A DNA stretch of 64,000 nucleotides. It comes from Lates calcarifer. Lineage: Eukaryota; Chordata; Actinopteri; Centropomidae. The DNA lies in contig NC_066852.1 in NCBI RefSeq assembly GCF_001640805.2, positions 62,001 through 126,000 on the forward strand, given 5' to 3'. A program made the position numbers and the translations under genes. Under the pieces are notes generated by a model. That model was not told the DNA's origin and searched no databases. It saw only the letters and a list, made by a program, of their open reading frames with translations. Each line of letters starts with the position of its first letter. Position 1 is the stretch's first letter. Below, in pieces: positions 34,917-49,196 of this stretch.

Positions 34917-37794
34917 TTAGCTCTACAGAACTTGGCTACACTATGCCATTATTTTAATTTAACAGCTGTTAAAAGCTTGTGTGTGAAATTGCCTGGTTTT
35001 AAGACAACTACGTTGGTATTTGAAATCTTTGCTAATTAATAAGATAATTAGCTTAACTAGGAGCAAACTAATTTTTCTTGTGGGCAAACACAATTATTAG
35101 TAAGTAAACACAACAGAATGAAACTTCAGGATTACTCCAAAAGTGGCCCAAATGCTGAAGTAGATGATCTGATTAGATTTTTTGGTGTGTTTTGCTCCAT
35201 AAACTTGCATACTGATGAGGTAAAACAGATTTTTAAAACTGTTCTATTGACGTTCTTGATGTACTGTGAGCATACATGTTGTCACAGAGATCATACACTT
35301 CACAGCTGATGTTGTGAAGCTCAGTAAAATATTAAATAACATTGATCAGATTTCTGATCCACTGACACATCACTGGTTCTTCTTCTACTGTCCATGTTTG
35401 ACTAAGATTTTCTTTTTTTCCACCACATGTTCTTCTCCTCCAGCTACATTTGATGCTGCCGTTAAAAATTGAACAAAAGCCGATTCACAGATTGGCGTCT
35501 GCTCTCGCTCTCAGACCACAGCAACTGATCCAGAGCCCCCCAAAGGACCAATCAGCAGAGTTTGTTAACAGCTCACATGTCAAAGTCTCAGATGCAGCTC
35601 GGATCAGAAACCTTCATCTGAAAATCTTCTGTGTTTTTATGTCGTCAGCTGTTTTTTTCCATGTGTGTGTAGTTTGTATCCACATGAGAAGTGTTGCAGA
35701 AATACTGATCACTTACATTGTGTTATTACTGGGTTAATTACAGTGAAAGGAAGAAGTTTGGAGGGTTTCAGTGCAGTCTGAGATTGAAACCTCCTCATCT
35801 TTTATGTTTTTATGTAAATAAGCTTTTAAAGTTTGTTTCACTTTAAGTTAAAATCCATAAATTAATAACATTACACACTACCCCTTACTTTATAACTTGC
35901 AAAAGCAGCTAAATTTTTCATTTCAGGTCAAACTCAAGGGATAAACGAACTGCAGCACATTAAAGGTATTTTTAATGGATTATGTGCACAACAGACAATC
36001 CTAGTTTGAACCAGAAACCTTGATCTCAGAGCTGTGATAAAGACGTAAAAAGTAAAAAATCTGGTTGTATTAGTAAGTATCCGGTTAAGTTACTGACTGT
36101 TGGGTTTGAACCCTCTCGGGTCCTGGAGCTTGTTGTCCATTGGAATGTTAATTTTTTAAATTAAAGTTAAAATCCAGGGATGGTTTTCATGGTTTCTGGT
36201 CAGTTTTAAGGGTTTTCTCTCTTTAAAAAGCTGTTAAAAAGCTCATTAAAAAAATGTTAATATTTTACAATCCACTAATTTATTATTATTCCCTAAAAAT
36301 ATCTAATTTCATCAGTATTAATGGGTAAATTAATGTAATTTTAAGGTCAGAAAGTAAGGGATCCGGTTTCATGGCAGCTTCTGTCTTCAAATTTAATTCA
36401 GCTTAATTTAATTAAAATAATCAGCTGGAACCAAGGGATTTTGCAAATAAAATATGATAAAACACAAAATGGACCCACAGAGTCGACCACCGCAAATAAA
36501 TTCTTTACATTACTCCTTTAAACTCGCTGTACTTGAAGGCTGGGGACTGAATTTCTTTTTTTAAAAACATCCCTCCTGTAATTCGGCTCGAGCTAAAACG
36601 CTGTGAGTGTATTTAACAAGCAGCATGGTTGAATATTTCATCAGCCTCGTCCCTCTGGAGCATTAATCCAGCTATGAGTGTTTGACTCTGCTGCTGCTTC
36701 AGGAGTCGGCCGACTGCTTAAAAGAACAACCTCATCCCGTCATCCTGACAGTTTTGTTTACCTGTCACCTGAGTGTCTGAGCCTCAGCAGGTGAAGTGAA
36801 CCAGCTGCAGTCGTCCTCGTCCTCCTCAGCTGTTACAGAGCGAATGTGCAGTGAAAGCAGCCGTAAACGGGAGCAGAAACTCATCTGAAGCAAAATGTTT
36901 TCGCTGATTTCAGCATCTCAGCTTTAAGCAACAACAAATTGTGTATTCCCCCTCCTCCAACTGCCGGTTTCCCTGACAAACACTCTTTCTGATTTCCCCT
37001 CTATAGAAATGTGTGTGTAGTAGAAGTAGTAGTGGTGGTGTTCATATACAAAATGCATAATTTCATCTCTTATATTTCCTTTGTCACTCACATTGTTCAG
37101 GATCTGCATATACAAGTCAAAATCAGCAGGAGCTTTGTTTATTTTTCTATATTCTGCTGATGCAACAACAGTGTTTCTCAGCCTGAAAGCTTCAACATAA
37201 CTCCTCTAAAAAACCTGCTGTCCGCACAGCAGGAGACGCATTTTATGTTCAGAGTTTCTTTTAAATAAAAACAACACAAACTGCTAAAGTTTAGCATTGT
37301 GGCAGCAGTGTCAGCACAGAGACAGAAAAGATAATCAGTAAACTACAGAAATTCATATTTGAATGGAGGGGCAGAAGAAATATGGAACACGGTTTATTGA
37401 TCCTGCATTGAAGGATAATTCAGGTAGTGTTAGGTAGTGCTCAGTGTTAGCCACAAGAAAACAAAGGAGCGTTAGCCTACCTTAGCTAACCTGGCGCTGC
37501 AGCTGTCGTTCCCTTCATTCTCGGCTGGTCGTATCCAGTTGAGCCCCCGGGCGTTGACTTGCTCGTTGCTGTCACGACTCTGAGCATGGTATCTGCAGGA
37601 AGGCAAAGAGTTTGCTGAGATTAAACTCAGAGACATGCTAACACCAACATAAAGACCTATTTGGGAACAAATATGATCCATCAGGAGAGCAAGACCTGAT
37701 AAAAACTCATCACGTGCTTCTCGTTTTCTTTTTACCTGTGTTTCAGAATATTAGCACCATTAAAAATATGACAAATTAGCTATTAGGAGTTCAC
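34917..37794. other. No gene seen in 2.9 kb
   Basis: Mostly unique, AT-rich DNA with few recognised repeats, one of the less repetitive parts of the gene-free stretch and so a reasonable place to look for regulatory elements. Confidence 0.45.
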
Positions 37795-38085
37795 GTTTGT
37801 AGCTATGGAGGTACGGACAGATATATTTACGGTGATACTGAAGAAAAAAAGAGTTATGACTGGGATAGACTTTCCCTCCCCCCTCCAGGTCTCTGGCGCC
37901 CCCCTGAGGAGTCTTGTGTCCGTCTCTTTTCGGCTTTGTCCTGCTGAGTGTCCATGTCTATTGCAAACCATATCCTGTAATTTCCCCATGGTTAAAATGC
38001 CGCCTGAACCAATGAGTTAAATTACAGGGGAGCACAGTTAATATTTAATTCCCCAACTCCCCCTGTAATTTTAGTCCCGTCAGAA
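37795..38085. repeat. Dispersed repeat pair, member 2
   Basis: Contains CTTTGTCCTGCTGAGTGTCC and GGGGAGCACAGTTAATATT, parallel to 10060-10335. Non-coding. Confidence 0.55.
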
Positions 38086-39765
38086 TGGGGCTAAAGAGAC
38101 GAGAGAGCTGCAACATCACACACATGTATTATATATTAAGTCTGTGATGTTATTACAACCAGTAGAACCAGAGCTACCAAAGTACAACCCAAGTTATAAT
38201 GAGGGTTAGTAGCAGGTGTGATAGTGCAGGTATAACTAATAACAGTAATGGTCTGTGGAAACCATTCGGTCCTGCCTTTGCTCTAAAACCATTCTGTGAA
38301 TTATCCTCCTGGAAGTACAGTATCAAAACATTTTCAGCCCACTACCTTCTCACTGTTTCATTTCACATCAGAGTCACTTTTTATATCGTTACAACTCCAA
38401 TCTTAAACCCAAGTGAATGACTTTTTGTCATCAGACGTCTGGATCTTAAATAATCAGAGAACAAAATGAGCAAACAGCCTCCCTCGACATCCTGTGTACT
38501 CTACACTCTACTGATTTTTAATGTGAAACCATGTTACTGAGTGTTTTTGTGAACGCTGACTAAAATCTTAATTTGAAACAACGGTCACAGGAAGTAGAGA
38601 CATCGGTAATACCCGACTGAGGCGAGAGGGAGAGAGAAAGAAGAGACAAAGAGAGGGAAAGAATAATTGATCCTCACTCTCTTGGGACAAATCCTGAATT
38701 ACGTAAATCTGAGTCGACAGAGATGCTGAGATGTGGTTACCTGAGTAACCATAACCTTTCCACCAGCTCCAACCAGTCTGGCTGTTCGCCTCTGCCTCTC
38801 ATTGGATGTGTTTTATTTTCCCATCCTGAGTCAACTTTAAAGACACATTCTCATCCCCATCTGAACATTAACTGAAGCTCCTGACCTGTATCTGCAGGAT
38901 TTAATGTGCTGCCACATGATTGGCTGACTGGATAATTGCATTAACGAGCAGGTGCACAGGTGTTCCTAACAAAGAGAATCAAAGTTATTACCACTCCTCT
39001 GTGTCAAATGACGAATCAGTGGTTCTGAGTTGAAGATGACGACACTGTTCAGTCTGCAGTAACTCTCTTTCCCTTAATCTTGTTTCTATCCACCTCCCCC
39101 CTCCCTCCTCCCTCCCCCCTGCCTCCGAGAGACGGTGAAGAGGTAAAATCAGAAAGCAAGAGGGGAGGAAAGAGAGGGAAAAGAGGAAGAGAGAGGGGGT
39201 GGGAGGCAGAGAAGCCATTTTATAACTGAGTGACCTGGAAATGTCAGAGATGAGGAGCGAGAGTTTCTACAACACACACACTCACACACACTTATATACA
39301 CATTTAGACACTCGCACACTTTCTTTCAGACACACTTGTGAACACGCACAGACACACACTTTTCAGGGTGAGACAGCCCTGCAGGTGGTTCTCTCTCTCC
39401 CACTTGTAAAAGGACTTTTTGCCTTTGAAGTAACTGAATCAAATCAAAAGGAGGCTACGCAGGGAAGTTGTATTACATCAGCTGTGAGACATGTTCGCAC
39501 ACCGGCGGCCCCACATGGTGACAGGAGGTAACTGCGGGACTTCAGAGCCTGTCGTCACCCCGACATGAACTAAAGCTTTTCATTGTTTTTCACCTGTGGT
39601 TTTTGAGTTTTCTGGAAATAACAAAGTAACTTGGTACTAATTTAGCAACAGAATAATTTTTTCATTATTCATTTATTAATTGAAACTTTTTTCTCCATAA
39701 TTTCTGAATATTTATCCTCCTGAGCAGATGTCATATTTTTCTTTTTGTTTTAGCTGAATAAAAGA

Positions 39766-40000
39766 TTTAAAGGTGCTATATGTAGGTTTTTGCTATTGCT
39801 ACATGGCTAACATTAGCATCAACAGCTATGCTTACCAAGAGCTTCAGCCATTGTTGAGTTTACAAGACAAGAGGTTAGAATATGTCCTCTGGTCAGAAGC
39901 TACTTCTTCATCCTCTCATGTTGAACAAGAGTTAACACTGGTGTTACTCTCCACCTCTTGGCGAGTGAAGGAATAAAGTTTGATGCTGAACTCATAACGT
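39766..40000. mobile_element. Third copy of the TTAA-type element
   Basis: It starts TTAAAGGTGCTATATGTAGG, the best preserved terminus in the window, and continues with the GAGGTTAGAATATGTCCTCT and GATGCTGAACTCATAACG blocks of the family. The right terminus is lost. Confidence 0.65.
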
Positions 40001-41107
40001 TTCTTCTAAACTGATAATAATGGACAGATCGACAGACTGGTATTTCCATCCATGATTAAAATGGCTGCATCAGGATGGGTGGTATCACTAAAACCAATCA
40101 TTAATACATCACTGATAAAAATATTTTCCCAATATTAATATATAATATGGAAAATTTATGAAAATCTTACATAAAATAATCAAATTTGTGTTCAGTTGTA
40201 GACTATAACATGTAGAGAGTCAAACATCCAGCTTGTTTTATTCTCTGTGGAAGCGCTGATATAGCTCATAAAGCTGGTTAACAAGCAGATTTTGCAGCTG
40301 AGGTGTTGTGGTTTTACGTTTAAAACTTTGTTGCATACAAAAATCATGATAATCAGACTCAAACCAAAGACCCTATGCTTTCATGCAACTGTGAAGTCTG
40401 CGTTTTTCACCACACAACTGTTCAGCACCACATTTAGATAAAGAGTAATTATGAACAGTCAATGTCAAAGGCTTAGTATTACAGTAATCCTGCTGGCTTG
40501 TTGGCTTAATGTGTTAAAGGCTGGAAAATAAAAACACCAACACGCTGTACTGGCACAGAAGAACAGAGAGTTTGCCAGCTGAACCTCACAAACAGAATGA
40601 ACGATGAATCATCACAAAGCTTTGGCCTGAGAGATAACCACAGCTAAACCAACATTTCCCTGCCTCAGTCTGCACAACAAAAGCAGTGAATTGCACAAAC
40701 CTTTTTTTAAAATAATTTTTCAGACTGCACAGCACCCAGGGATGCTGTTCAGAAACCACTTCCACAACTTGATATGTGAGGAACACAAAGATTGCGGCAC
40801 TAAGTGAAGGAGAAGGACATTTGTCAAGCTGATGAGTTGTTTTTCATGGACGTGTGACAGAAGGACAAAGAGGATTGATGCTGCTTTGAATGTTTGCCAT
40901 ATTTAGGATGTTTTGTAAGAGTCTGTATCATGAGTATGACAAGGAAAGAAAAAGGCAGAGCTTCAGAACAGGCTGTACAACGGTTTGGAACATAACCACC
41001 CTGTAAAATGGCCAAATGTCTTTTTTTACTCTTGGTTTTTGTACAGACAAGAATCAACATGTTGAGCTCTAGCGGTGTTAGTAGGACTATACTGTCAACT
41101 AGATGTT

Positions 41108-41160
41108 TCCCCATTTCCAGTCTTTGTGCTAAGCTATGTTAGCCAGCTGGCTGCGGTAGC
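41108..41160. repeat. Fragment of the same fish repeat
   Basis: TTTCCAGTCTTTGTGCTAAG then CTATGTTAGCCAGCTGGC. Confidence 0.55.
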
Positions 41161-41569
41161 GTAATACTTATGGTGCATTATATCAGAAGTCAGAAGTCAG
41201 AGTGAGGTCACCTCTGAGTTTACTGTGTCTTTGTTTTTCAGCGTATTTCACTGCGTAAAAACATTTTGATTCTATTCAATTTGTTATTCCGTTACCAAAA
41301 CACAAAACTGACTTAATGTGAAACAAACTGTTCACTACTATTGATATGAGTAGCAGCCATCTTGATTTCTTATGTCGGGGTTGGTGGGGTTGTTCTGAGT
41401 TGGAAATCCGACCTCTGACCTCTTGCTGAGCAACAGCGCCCTCTGCAGCCACTAGTGGTACATAACTCTGTTGGGCTCTTAAGTCCAGGTGGTTAAGTGG
41501 TTTTCATGAACAGAAAACAAAGAGTATCAATCAATAGTCCCACTCACTGAACTAAAACACGTCCAACAG

Positions 41570-41705
41570 GTGTATATTACCCATGATCCCCTTCTCCTTC
41601 TGGAGCAGGAAGTTCTGAACACACCAAACTCTGTTTCAGATGAACGCTGGTTTTTAATGACTGACTGATCTACAGTTCAGCTTTACTCTTGAACTTGCTG
41701 GGTCT
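41570..41705. repeat. Dispersed repeat pair (ATTACCCATGATCC), member 1
   Basis: TGTATATTACCCATGATCCC, GAACGCTGGTTTTTAATGAC and CAGTTCAGCTTTACTC align in order with 52243-52390. Confidence 0.65.
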
Positions 41706-43017
41706 GATTCCAGCAGTTTAAGCCGCTGACTATCACTCAGTTAGAGGGAGATTGAACTTGAAAAACCAAAGTTACACAGAGCAACAACAGATTTCTTTAT
41801 CAGAGATGCTGGAAAAGACATGTTGAGAAGATGTATCAAAGATGTTCATGAGTCGATCAGATCTCAATGAATTATTCATGGAACCAGGTCAAATACAATC
41901 TGTTCAGGCTACCAGAAAGACTGACAAAGGAGCTAAGAGAATATGGTACTTATATAGGCTAAAGAGTAACTTAAAGTACACATGAGGTGATAATCACGAG
42001 GCAGATAGTTATGTAAGAACTGCACCCTATGTCCAAACCACATCTGGAAGACATATGTCCTCACATAAGACAACTTAGACCATAAGCACGAGCTTCTGGA
42101 AAACATGGAGGCTAAGAAAAGGCTTCAAATAGCAGACACTTATAAAATCATTCTATCAACAGGTGTTCAGGGAGCAGAGTAACAGAGGCTCCATTTCCCT
42201 GTTACAAGTCAGTGAGCCATCAAAATGATTCTGAAGCTGAGATTTTAAGGTAAAATAGTTAAAATCACTTTAATTAATCATCAGATAGGAAACTAGGTTG
42301 GTAGCCCATGCAGAGTGACAGATACAAGTCAGTCCACACGCTGGAAATCTAAACTCTTACTGGTTATTGTGACACTGTCTCTCAGCGAAGAATAATAAAG
42401 AATTAAAAAAGTAGATTAAGACAGAAATATATTGATAGTTCAGGACTTCACACAGAGCCTCCACTATCCGATTTGCTCCTTGTTCATTTTATTATGAGAT
42501 CTAAAGGAGAACAGTGTTACAGCTTGAGAAACAAATATAGTACATTTGCTAATATTTAAATAAACATAAATAAATCAGTCTTTGTTGCCACCATGGGCAG
42601 TACGATGTGTAGAACCAAAAGTGACCACACTCACACATAAATTAAACCAGACGAATCATATAAATAAATGCAGAGTGAGGTGTTTAATCAACAGAATTTA
42701 TTCCTTTTGGCCTCTGTTTAAAAAATAAAATCTAAGGCAGATTAAAACCAGCCCGAAGGCAGAATGAATAATCATAACACAGCATTCACTCTGCAGTTTC
42801 TTTCTGAATAAACGCACTCTCTCACACATGCTTATGACACATGCCCACTTCACTTATATCCCTTTACTTTTTTATTTATACATTTCACCACATTTCTCTT
42901 CCTAATCGAGTCTGGAAAGAGTTTGTGTTTCTGTTTGTCTGGGAGAGTTTTGGTTTTTACTCGGGGTGAAATATTTATGGAAACACCCAGGAAGCTACGT
43001 CTCAGTGTGGGTGACAC

Positions 43018-44165
43018 AGTTCATTCATCCATCCAAACAGCAAACAAGTCTTTCATTCATCCATTTTTCCAGCTGTTTATTCGTCAGTCCTACCATCCAT
43101 TAATCTAGGGCAGTGATTTATCCATCCACTTCTGCATTAATTCATCCATAGTCTTTCATCCACCAGCAAGTCTTCTATCCATTGACTCATCCATTCATCA
43201 TGTATTTCATCCAATAATCCAACATAAAGCTGACTTTTCATCCATCCATCAGTCATGTTAGCCAGCCATTCATGTATCCGACTATTTACCATCCATCCAA
43301 CCCTTTCATCTTTCTTCCATCAGGTAATTCACTCATGGCTTTCAATCATCCATCCAACGTAAAACTGTTTTTTCATCTATCCAACCATCCTCTAAGGAAT
43401 CCATTCATCCAACCAGCCAACCTTTTCTGCATTGATCCATTCACTCATCTACCAACCTTTCAATCTACACAGTTTTATCTATCCATCCAGTTTTTCATCC
43501 GTCCATTTACCCAGTCATCCATCCATTCATGAACCTTCCCATTCATCTGTTCTGCTGACCATTCATTTATTCATCCATCCACAAAGCCTTTTATTCATCC
43601 ATTCAACAATTCATCCATCCATTATCTGTTCATCCAGCCACTCATCCATTCATCCAGTAAGTGAACCAGCTCATTCGTTCATCCACATCGCCATCTATTC
43701 ATTATCCATTCAGTCTCCCTTCCATCACCGTATCCCTCAAGGTATTTATCTTTCCATCTGTCCCTCCATTCATCAGACATTTCATCCATTCATTCATTAA
43801 TTCACTCATCAAGCTGTACCTCCTTTACTCCCTCTATCCATTTATCCATCAATCAACAACTTCATCCATTCCACCATCAAATGTCAGTTCATTCCTTCCA
43901 TTCATCCCATCCCTCCATCTTTACACACATCCATCCCTTCAATCAGCTTTTTCTTTTTTCACCCAACCAACAATCTTTCCATCCATTTATTCGTCCATTT
44001 TTTCATCTTCAGCTTTTCATCTATTCAGCCAACCTACCACCTATCTCTCCTATTCATTTAGCCACTCATCTATTAATCTATTTATTCATTCCATCAGATG
44101 CCAGTTCCAGCTCCATCCAACATACACCCCCTTTCTCTTTTTCTATTAATTCATCCAACCATCCT
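43018..44165. repeat. Degenerate ATCC/ATTC satellite, about 1.15 kb
   Basis: Almost continuous variants of CATCCATCCATTCATCC with interruptions. It gives long spurious open frames rich in Pro, Ser, His and Ile. Confidence 0.85.
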
Positions 44166-44879
44166 AAGACAACTGCCCCCTGATTAAAGGGGGACAGATA
44201 GAGACAGAGACTCAGAAGAGATTTTTTAAAAATGGTCTCAGACATTGCATCAAATCACATCATCACGCCAAATTACCCACGAGTCTCTGCTCATTTGTCT
44301 CCCGTTGTGTCCAATCTGTCCGTCTGGCTCCAACGCTCTGCTGGGCAGCACTGTTAGGCCTGACCGGTTTCTGGATCCTCCTCTGATAAAATAAATAAAT
44401 AAATAAACGCTTTAAAAAAGGAAGTGGATCTGCAGGGGGCAGGAAGGAGATGACACACTGAAAAATGTCTCCTGCTAAATCCCTGTTTGAATCTGTGGCA
44501 GTTTACAAACACGGACGAGCAGCGCTAAGTATAGCTGGAAGGAGGAAAGACAAAGTGTGAGGAAGTCGGACGGATAAACTGAATCTAAACACTCTAACTA
44601 GGTCGCATGGCTTGATGTCCTGAGTTTTTCCTGTTTTTATCAAACAACACTGATGAAAACCAACTTCTTGGGGCCCTCAGCAGAATCTGACACCCTACCC
44701 CTCCCCTCGTTATAAGCCCCTGCAGTGTCCCACCATATAAACTGACTGACTGCACCTTGTGTGGTTGTGCAACAGTCTGAAAATATGGTTTCTATCCTGG
44801 TATGAGAGATTTTTTTTGGTACTTTGTGGGCAGAATAAACAAGCTCCAAACACTATATTGATATAAAATTAAGTTTTCA

Positions 44880-44970
44880 TAACAAATGTTAGTTAGCCTG
44901 CTTGCTTGCTTCTAGTTCTATCACATCTTATTTTCTACTAATGTTAGCATGCTAACTAGCTAGCCCCGGA
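44880..44970. repeat. Fragment of the TTAA-type element
   Basis: Shares CTAGTTCTATCAC and TTAGCATGCTAACTAGCTAG with the inner part of the 34.5 kb copy, in reverse orientation. Confidence 0.5.
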
Positions 44971-45185
44971 CCCTCTCGTCACTTTCCGATTGCGTCCAGT
45001 CTGATATGGACTATGTCTTGGCCTGCTGCTGTAATTTCCTGAAGACTTATCATCACAATAGAGACAATATACTGTCTCATTTATCAGCATTAACACACGT
45101 CAGAAAAGCCAAACCAAACCACTTGGTTATAAAATGTGCTGTTGATGGAGCAAAACTCAAATTGTCCTTACTGGTGTCCTGCACC

Positions 45186-45212
45186 ATATATATATATATA
45201 TATATATATATA
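45186..45212. repeat. TA microsatellite
   Basis: Pure (AT)13, the only sizeable AT dinucleotide array in the window. Confidence 0.9.
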
Positions 45213-46232
45213 AGATATAGGTCAAAGATCCTCAGCTGGAGTTGAATTGAGATTGTTGCGTTTATACGGTACGGCACCTGAAACACTGAGCTTACTGAGT
45301 AAAAACAGCTCCACAGCAGCTCTTACACAGTAAATATCCACATCTTTTAAGTCTGAATCGGTCATTTCATGTCAGTACAGAGGATCTCCTACCTGGACAG
45401 ACATTCTGTAGCCTCTGTCAGCTTTAAGCACCTTCAAAATAAAATGTGGCATGTGAGAAATCAAGTTGGTTCAAGTCAACAGAAAATCTTCAGAACGAGA
45501 TAAATCACATACATATCCAACCACACACACTCCTCTGTCCCTTTCAATGGCCCCAGGATGTGTATCTAGATCATCTGGATTAATGAAGTATAGTTGGGAC
45601 TCCAGCTCTGCTTTTATCTCCTCTCATTTCTTTTCTTTTTGTTTTTCCTGCATCTTCTGTCCCTTTTTCAATATTTTCTCCTTCCCTGTCTTTCATCCTG
45701 TTTTTATTTCATCTGTTCTTCCCCTTCCCCTGAGGTCATATGTGTTCTGCAGTTATTCCAGCCATCACTTTCTGTTTTACAAACCCCCACATCTTCATTC
45801 TCCTCCTCGTCCTCCTCCCCTCTCCTCCCTTCCTCTCCTCGCCGCCTGAGGCCATGCAGCTGTGAATTAAGAAGCGCAATGACCTCCGACCTCCAGTCAC
45901 TGATCATCATAAGGCAAACAACCACCAAGACACAAAAAAACAACTGTATCTTCAAGAAAAAAATGTTTGTATATAGTCCTAACGCACCATCAATTTTTTT
46001 TTTGCATGCAATGGATTATTTGGGATTCAGACAAAAAAACAGCCTGAGCCATGTTGACCTGTCACGATGGATTCAATCTAGAAATTATGGACTGAAATGA
46101 ACCTGCAGACATGGGTATTAGCTTGAATCTGAAATCCTCCCATTGAAAATCTACCATATCCAAGATGGCCGTCTCGTCTCGTCATTGATTAACTAGCCTG
46201 GAGTGCAACAACGGTTTCGCTCTGGAATACAG

Positions 46233-46440
46233 CTGCAACTAACGATTATTTTCATGATCTAATCACTTGTAATTAACTAATTTCTTTAAAAAAAATTAAG
46301 TAAAAAAGTAAATTTAAAAAAGTTTTTGTCCATCCAACAGTCCAAAACCTAAATAAATTCAGTTTATTCTCATTTAAGAAAATGCAACAACATTGTAAAG
46401 ATTCATAGATAAGACAGCATTGTTGAGCCAAAGAAATGAC
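46233..46440 (+). repeat. Fish repeat beginning AGCTGCAACTAACGATTA
   Basis: Starts AGCTGCAACTAACGATTATT, then CCAACAGTCCAAAACC and CATTTAAGAAAATGCAAC. A very common fish dispersed repeat. Confidence 0.75.
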
Positions 46441-46539
46441 CAAAAAATTATTTAGGCCAAGTAGTTTCTATGCTTAAACCTGACCCTAACCATCAAGGTA
46501 CAGATACAGACCAAGATGGACGACATGACAGCTCCAAGC

Positions 46540-46625
46540 CAAAAGATCTTGATCGCCCCCTGGTGGCTGGCTGCAGTATAGGTCATAAACCCCGCCCCCA
46601 CGCCAAATTAACTTTTCCCAAAGAT
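46540..46625. repeat. Fragment of a fish repeat with CGCCCCCTGGTGGCTGGC
   Basis: CGCCCCCTGGTGGCTGGCTG followed by CAGTATAGGTCATAAACC. Confidence 0.55.
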
Positions 46626-48579
46626 GGTTTCTGTCGATCTAGGTCGTTCTAATCACGCTGATGTTCATTCAAGTGTTAATTTTTCTGATAAGCAAAGTTT
46701 TCATCAGTTATTCAATGCTATAAAAAGCAAGTGAAACGTCATGATTGACAGATGTGATTGGCTCAGAATTGGTCAGGTAGATGTTAGGGCGGGACCTCGA
46801 CGAATACTGATAACAAAATGGTCAGATCAGAAACTCTGGTTTTTAAGATGGTGACAAACATATATTGATTGTTTATTTTGGAAAAATCTATCTGTTAAGA
46901 AGAAGGTGGCTAACACAAGTTATCTTCTCCCTCCCTCTCTCTCCCTCCTTCTCTCCCTCTCTCCCCCTCAGGAGTCAGATAAGCAGAGTCTCTCTCTCTC
47001 TCTCTTCCCGGCAGTCAGTTTGAATTTACTGATTAGTCTTCAGCTAACCTGTGGACAACAGGATCCACCGGCTCACGTCTGTCTGGATTAAGGTCGCCTG
47101 TTAATTCACCCTGTTGCTTTTGGCAAAATACCAACTCTGGAGGAAAAGACAGAATAAAAGGAGAAAGAGAGAGAAATTGCATCTGCATGAAGAACGACTT
47201 TCAGGAATAAAGAGAAATGGTCGTGTATGTGGTTTCGAACTTTTAAAGATGGAGACTTGACTACATCTCTGTCTCCTCGTCTTCATATCATCAGTCATGT
47301 TTGACACTGACAGTGAAGTTTATGTGTGATATGTCGTGCGTCAGGTTATTCACACAGCTGTCAAATATATCTGTGTATGTATCTATGTTTTACGCTATTT
47401 TAGTGTGACTTGTCCACACTGAAGAGTTTTAAACACAACTGTATTGGCCAAGTTCAATGTATGATGGTCCAAAATCAACAAAACACTAATCTTTCCCACT
47501 GGTATTCTTAGCAAATACTGGTATATACTACCTCCAGGAAATAGCCATATGCTCTGCAGTCCGACACTGAAAAAGCCTTTCATGTGTGTGTGAAAACTCT
47601 GCACTAAACCTCAAGTCCGAGTCCCCATTACCTGAGTTACAGCATTAATATCTTGTATCAAATGATCATGGCCTATTACAAATAAAAGTTACAGTCGTCA
47701 GCTTCAATTCTGTGTTGACAAAGACCTCACGAATCACAAATATCACATTTCATTCACACTGAGGTTGTTCGTTACACCGACGATGTGACGTTATATCCAC
47801 AGATTTTAGCAACAAAGTCAGTGAAAAAAATAAACAATAACTGATAAAACAAAACCAGTGAAAATGCAATTCCTAAAGTTGAGAAGGTACAATGATCACA
47901 TGACATTTCCAGGGACCATGCACACCTCCACCACCCTCCTCACATACATGAAGTTAGTGTGTATTTAAAACTGTGTCCTGACGAGTGTGTATGTGGAAAC
48001 ATATGGAGTATATACTTTAAATCTGAGTATTTATATTTGTGTGTTTGTGTGTGTTTGCCAGGTTCTGGGCCAGTTATCAGGTCTGTCCAGCTGCTTCATG
48101 CTCACTAAGCTCTTTACCAGCCAACACAACACACACCAGGAAAACACACACACAGACACTCACTCCATCCATCCGTCCATCCAGTCAGTCAGATAACAGC
48201 AGCATCCACTCCTCCGCTCACTTTTACCTTTTCTTTCCTTCCATCTCTCACAGGTTGGACTTTTATGTCTATCTTTATAAAAACATATCACTCACAGGTA
48301 GAGTTGATCTTATTGGCTGATTTGATCTCCAGTGGGCGGAGCCACAATCACAATTTTGCTGCAAATACAGCTCACAAAAGTCTTGTCTATTTTTTCTTTA
48401 TTGAGATGTTTCTAGAGAAAAATAATTATTTCTTAAATCATTTTACTTAAAAGGTAAATTTCTTTCTATGACTACATTAAATACAAATAACATTTGTTTT
48501 GGAAGTTTTGGTAGAAAAATGTTCTGTAAAGTAAAATACTGACAACATTAGAAATTTGGAATTGTCAAATTCAAGTACC

Positions 48580-48730
48580 AGAGTTCTGATAATCAATTAA
48601 TCATTTATGCCATTTTTTGAGTCTTTTATAGACCAAACTACTGATCACCTCGTAGAAGAAGCTAGACTCTGAAATATCAAGTTTAATTGTTTGTTACTCA
48701 GAACAGTTGATTCAGGATCAATAAAATGTT
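48580..48730. repeat. Partial copy of the AGCTGCAACTAAC-type repeat
   Basis: GATAATCAATTAATCATTTA and TCTTTTATAGACCAAACTAC match the middle of the family; both ends are lost. Confidence 0.5.
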
Positions 48731-48951
48731 TTCAAACCAATGATGACAATGAAATTCACCATATAATTTGGGACCATAAGCCCCGCCCACTGATGTTTAA
48801 CTCAACCAATGAGATTTCGTCACACTTCAGATGGAGGGTGTGATTCGTCATCCTTCCAACTTCTTTCCCTCAGACCTGCAGCATCCTCCTTTATCCTCCT
48901 GTCTGTTCATCCCTTCATCCGCCCATTTAACCAAGCTGGAACCAATCCCAT

Positions 48952-48969
48952 CACACACACACACAAACA

Positions 48970-49009
<40 letters not shown>

Positions 49010-49085
49010 ACCTGTCTCTGATTCCCTAAATCTTAATCTGCCCAAGTCATCTGGAGTCACAGCTAAATCTCCTACAGGCTTCAGT

Positions 49086-49141
<56 letters not shown>

Positions 49142-49196
49142 AAAGCCTCCAAGCAGTTCCGGCTGAATATGGAGCAGAAAAACGCTGATCGGTGAA

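Larger units (their letters stand above)
38086..43017. other. No gene seen in 4.9 kb
   Basis: Facing polypyrimidine and polypurine blocks at 39085-39200, TTAA-type copy 3, and repeat pieces at 41108-41160 and 41570-41705. Confidence 0.5.
44971..48951. other. No gene seen in 4 kb
   Basis: TA array, pyrimidine tracts, and two common repeats at 46.2-46.6 kb. The 168-codon frame at 45594-46100 is encoded by a pyrimidine tract and is not credible. Confidence 0.5.

Noticed and set aside
43432..44183. Overlapping frames of 100-162 codons rich in His, Pro and Ser
   Set aside because: Translation of the ATCC satellite in several frames.
45594..46100. Frame of 168 codons rich in Leu, Phe and Ser
   Set aside because: It is produced by a polypyrimidine tract; no signal peptide logic, conserved motif or exon context.
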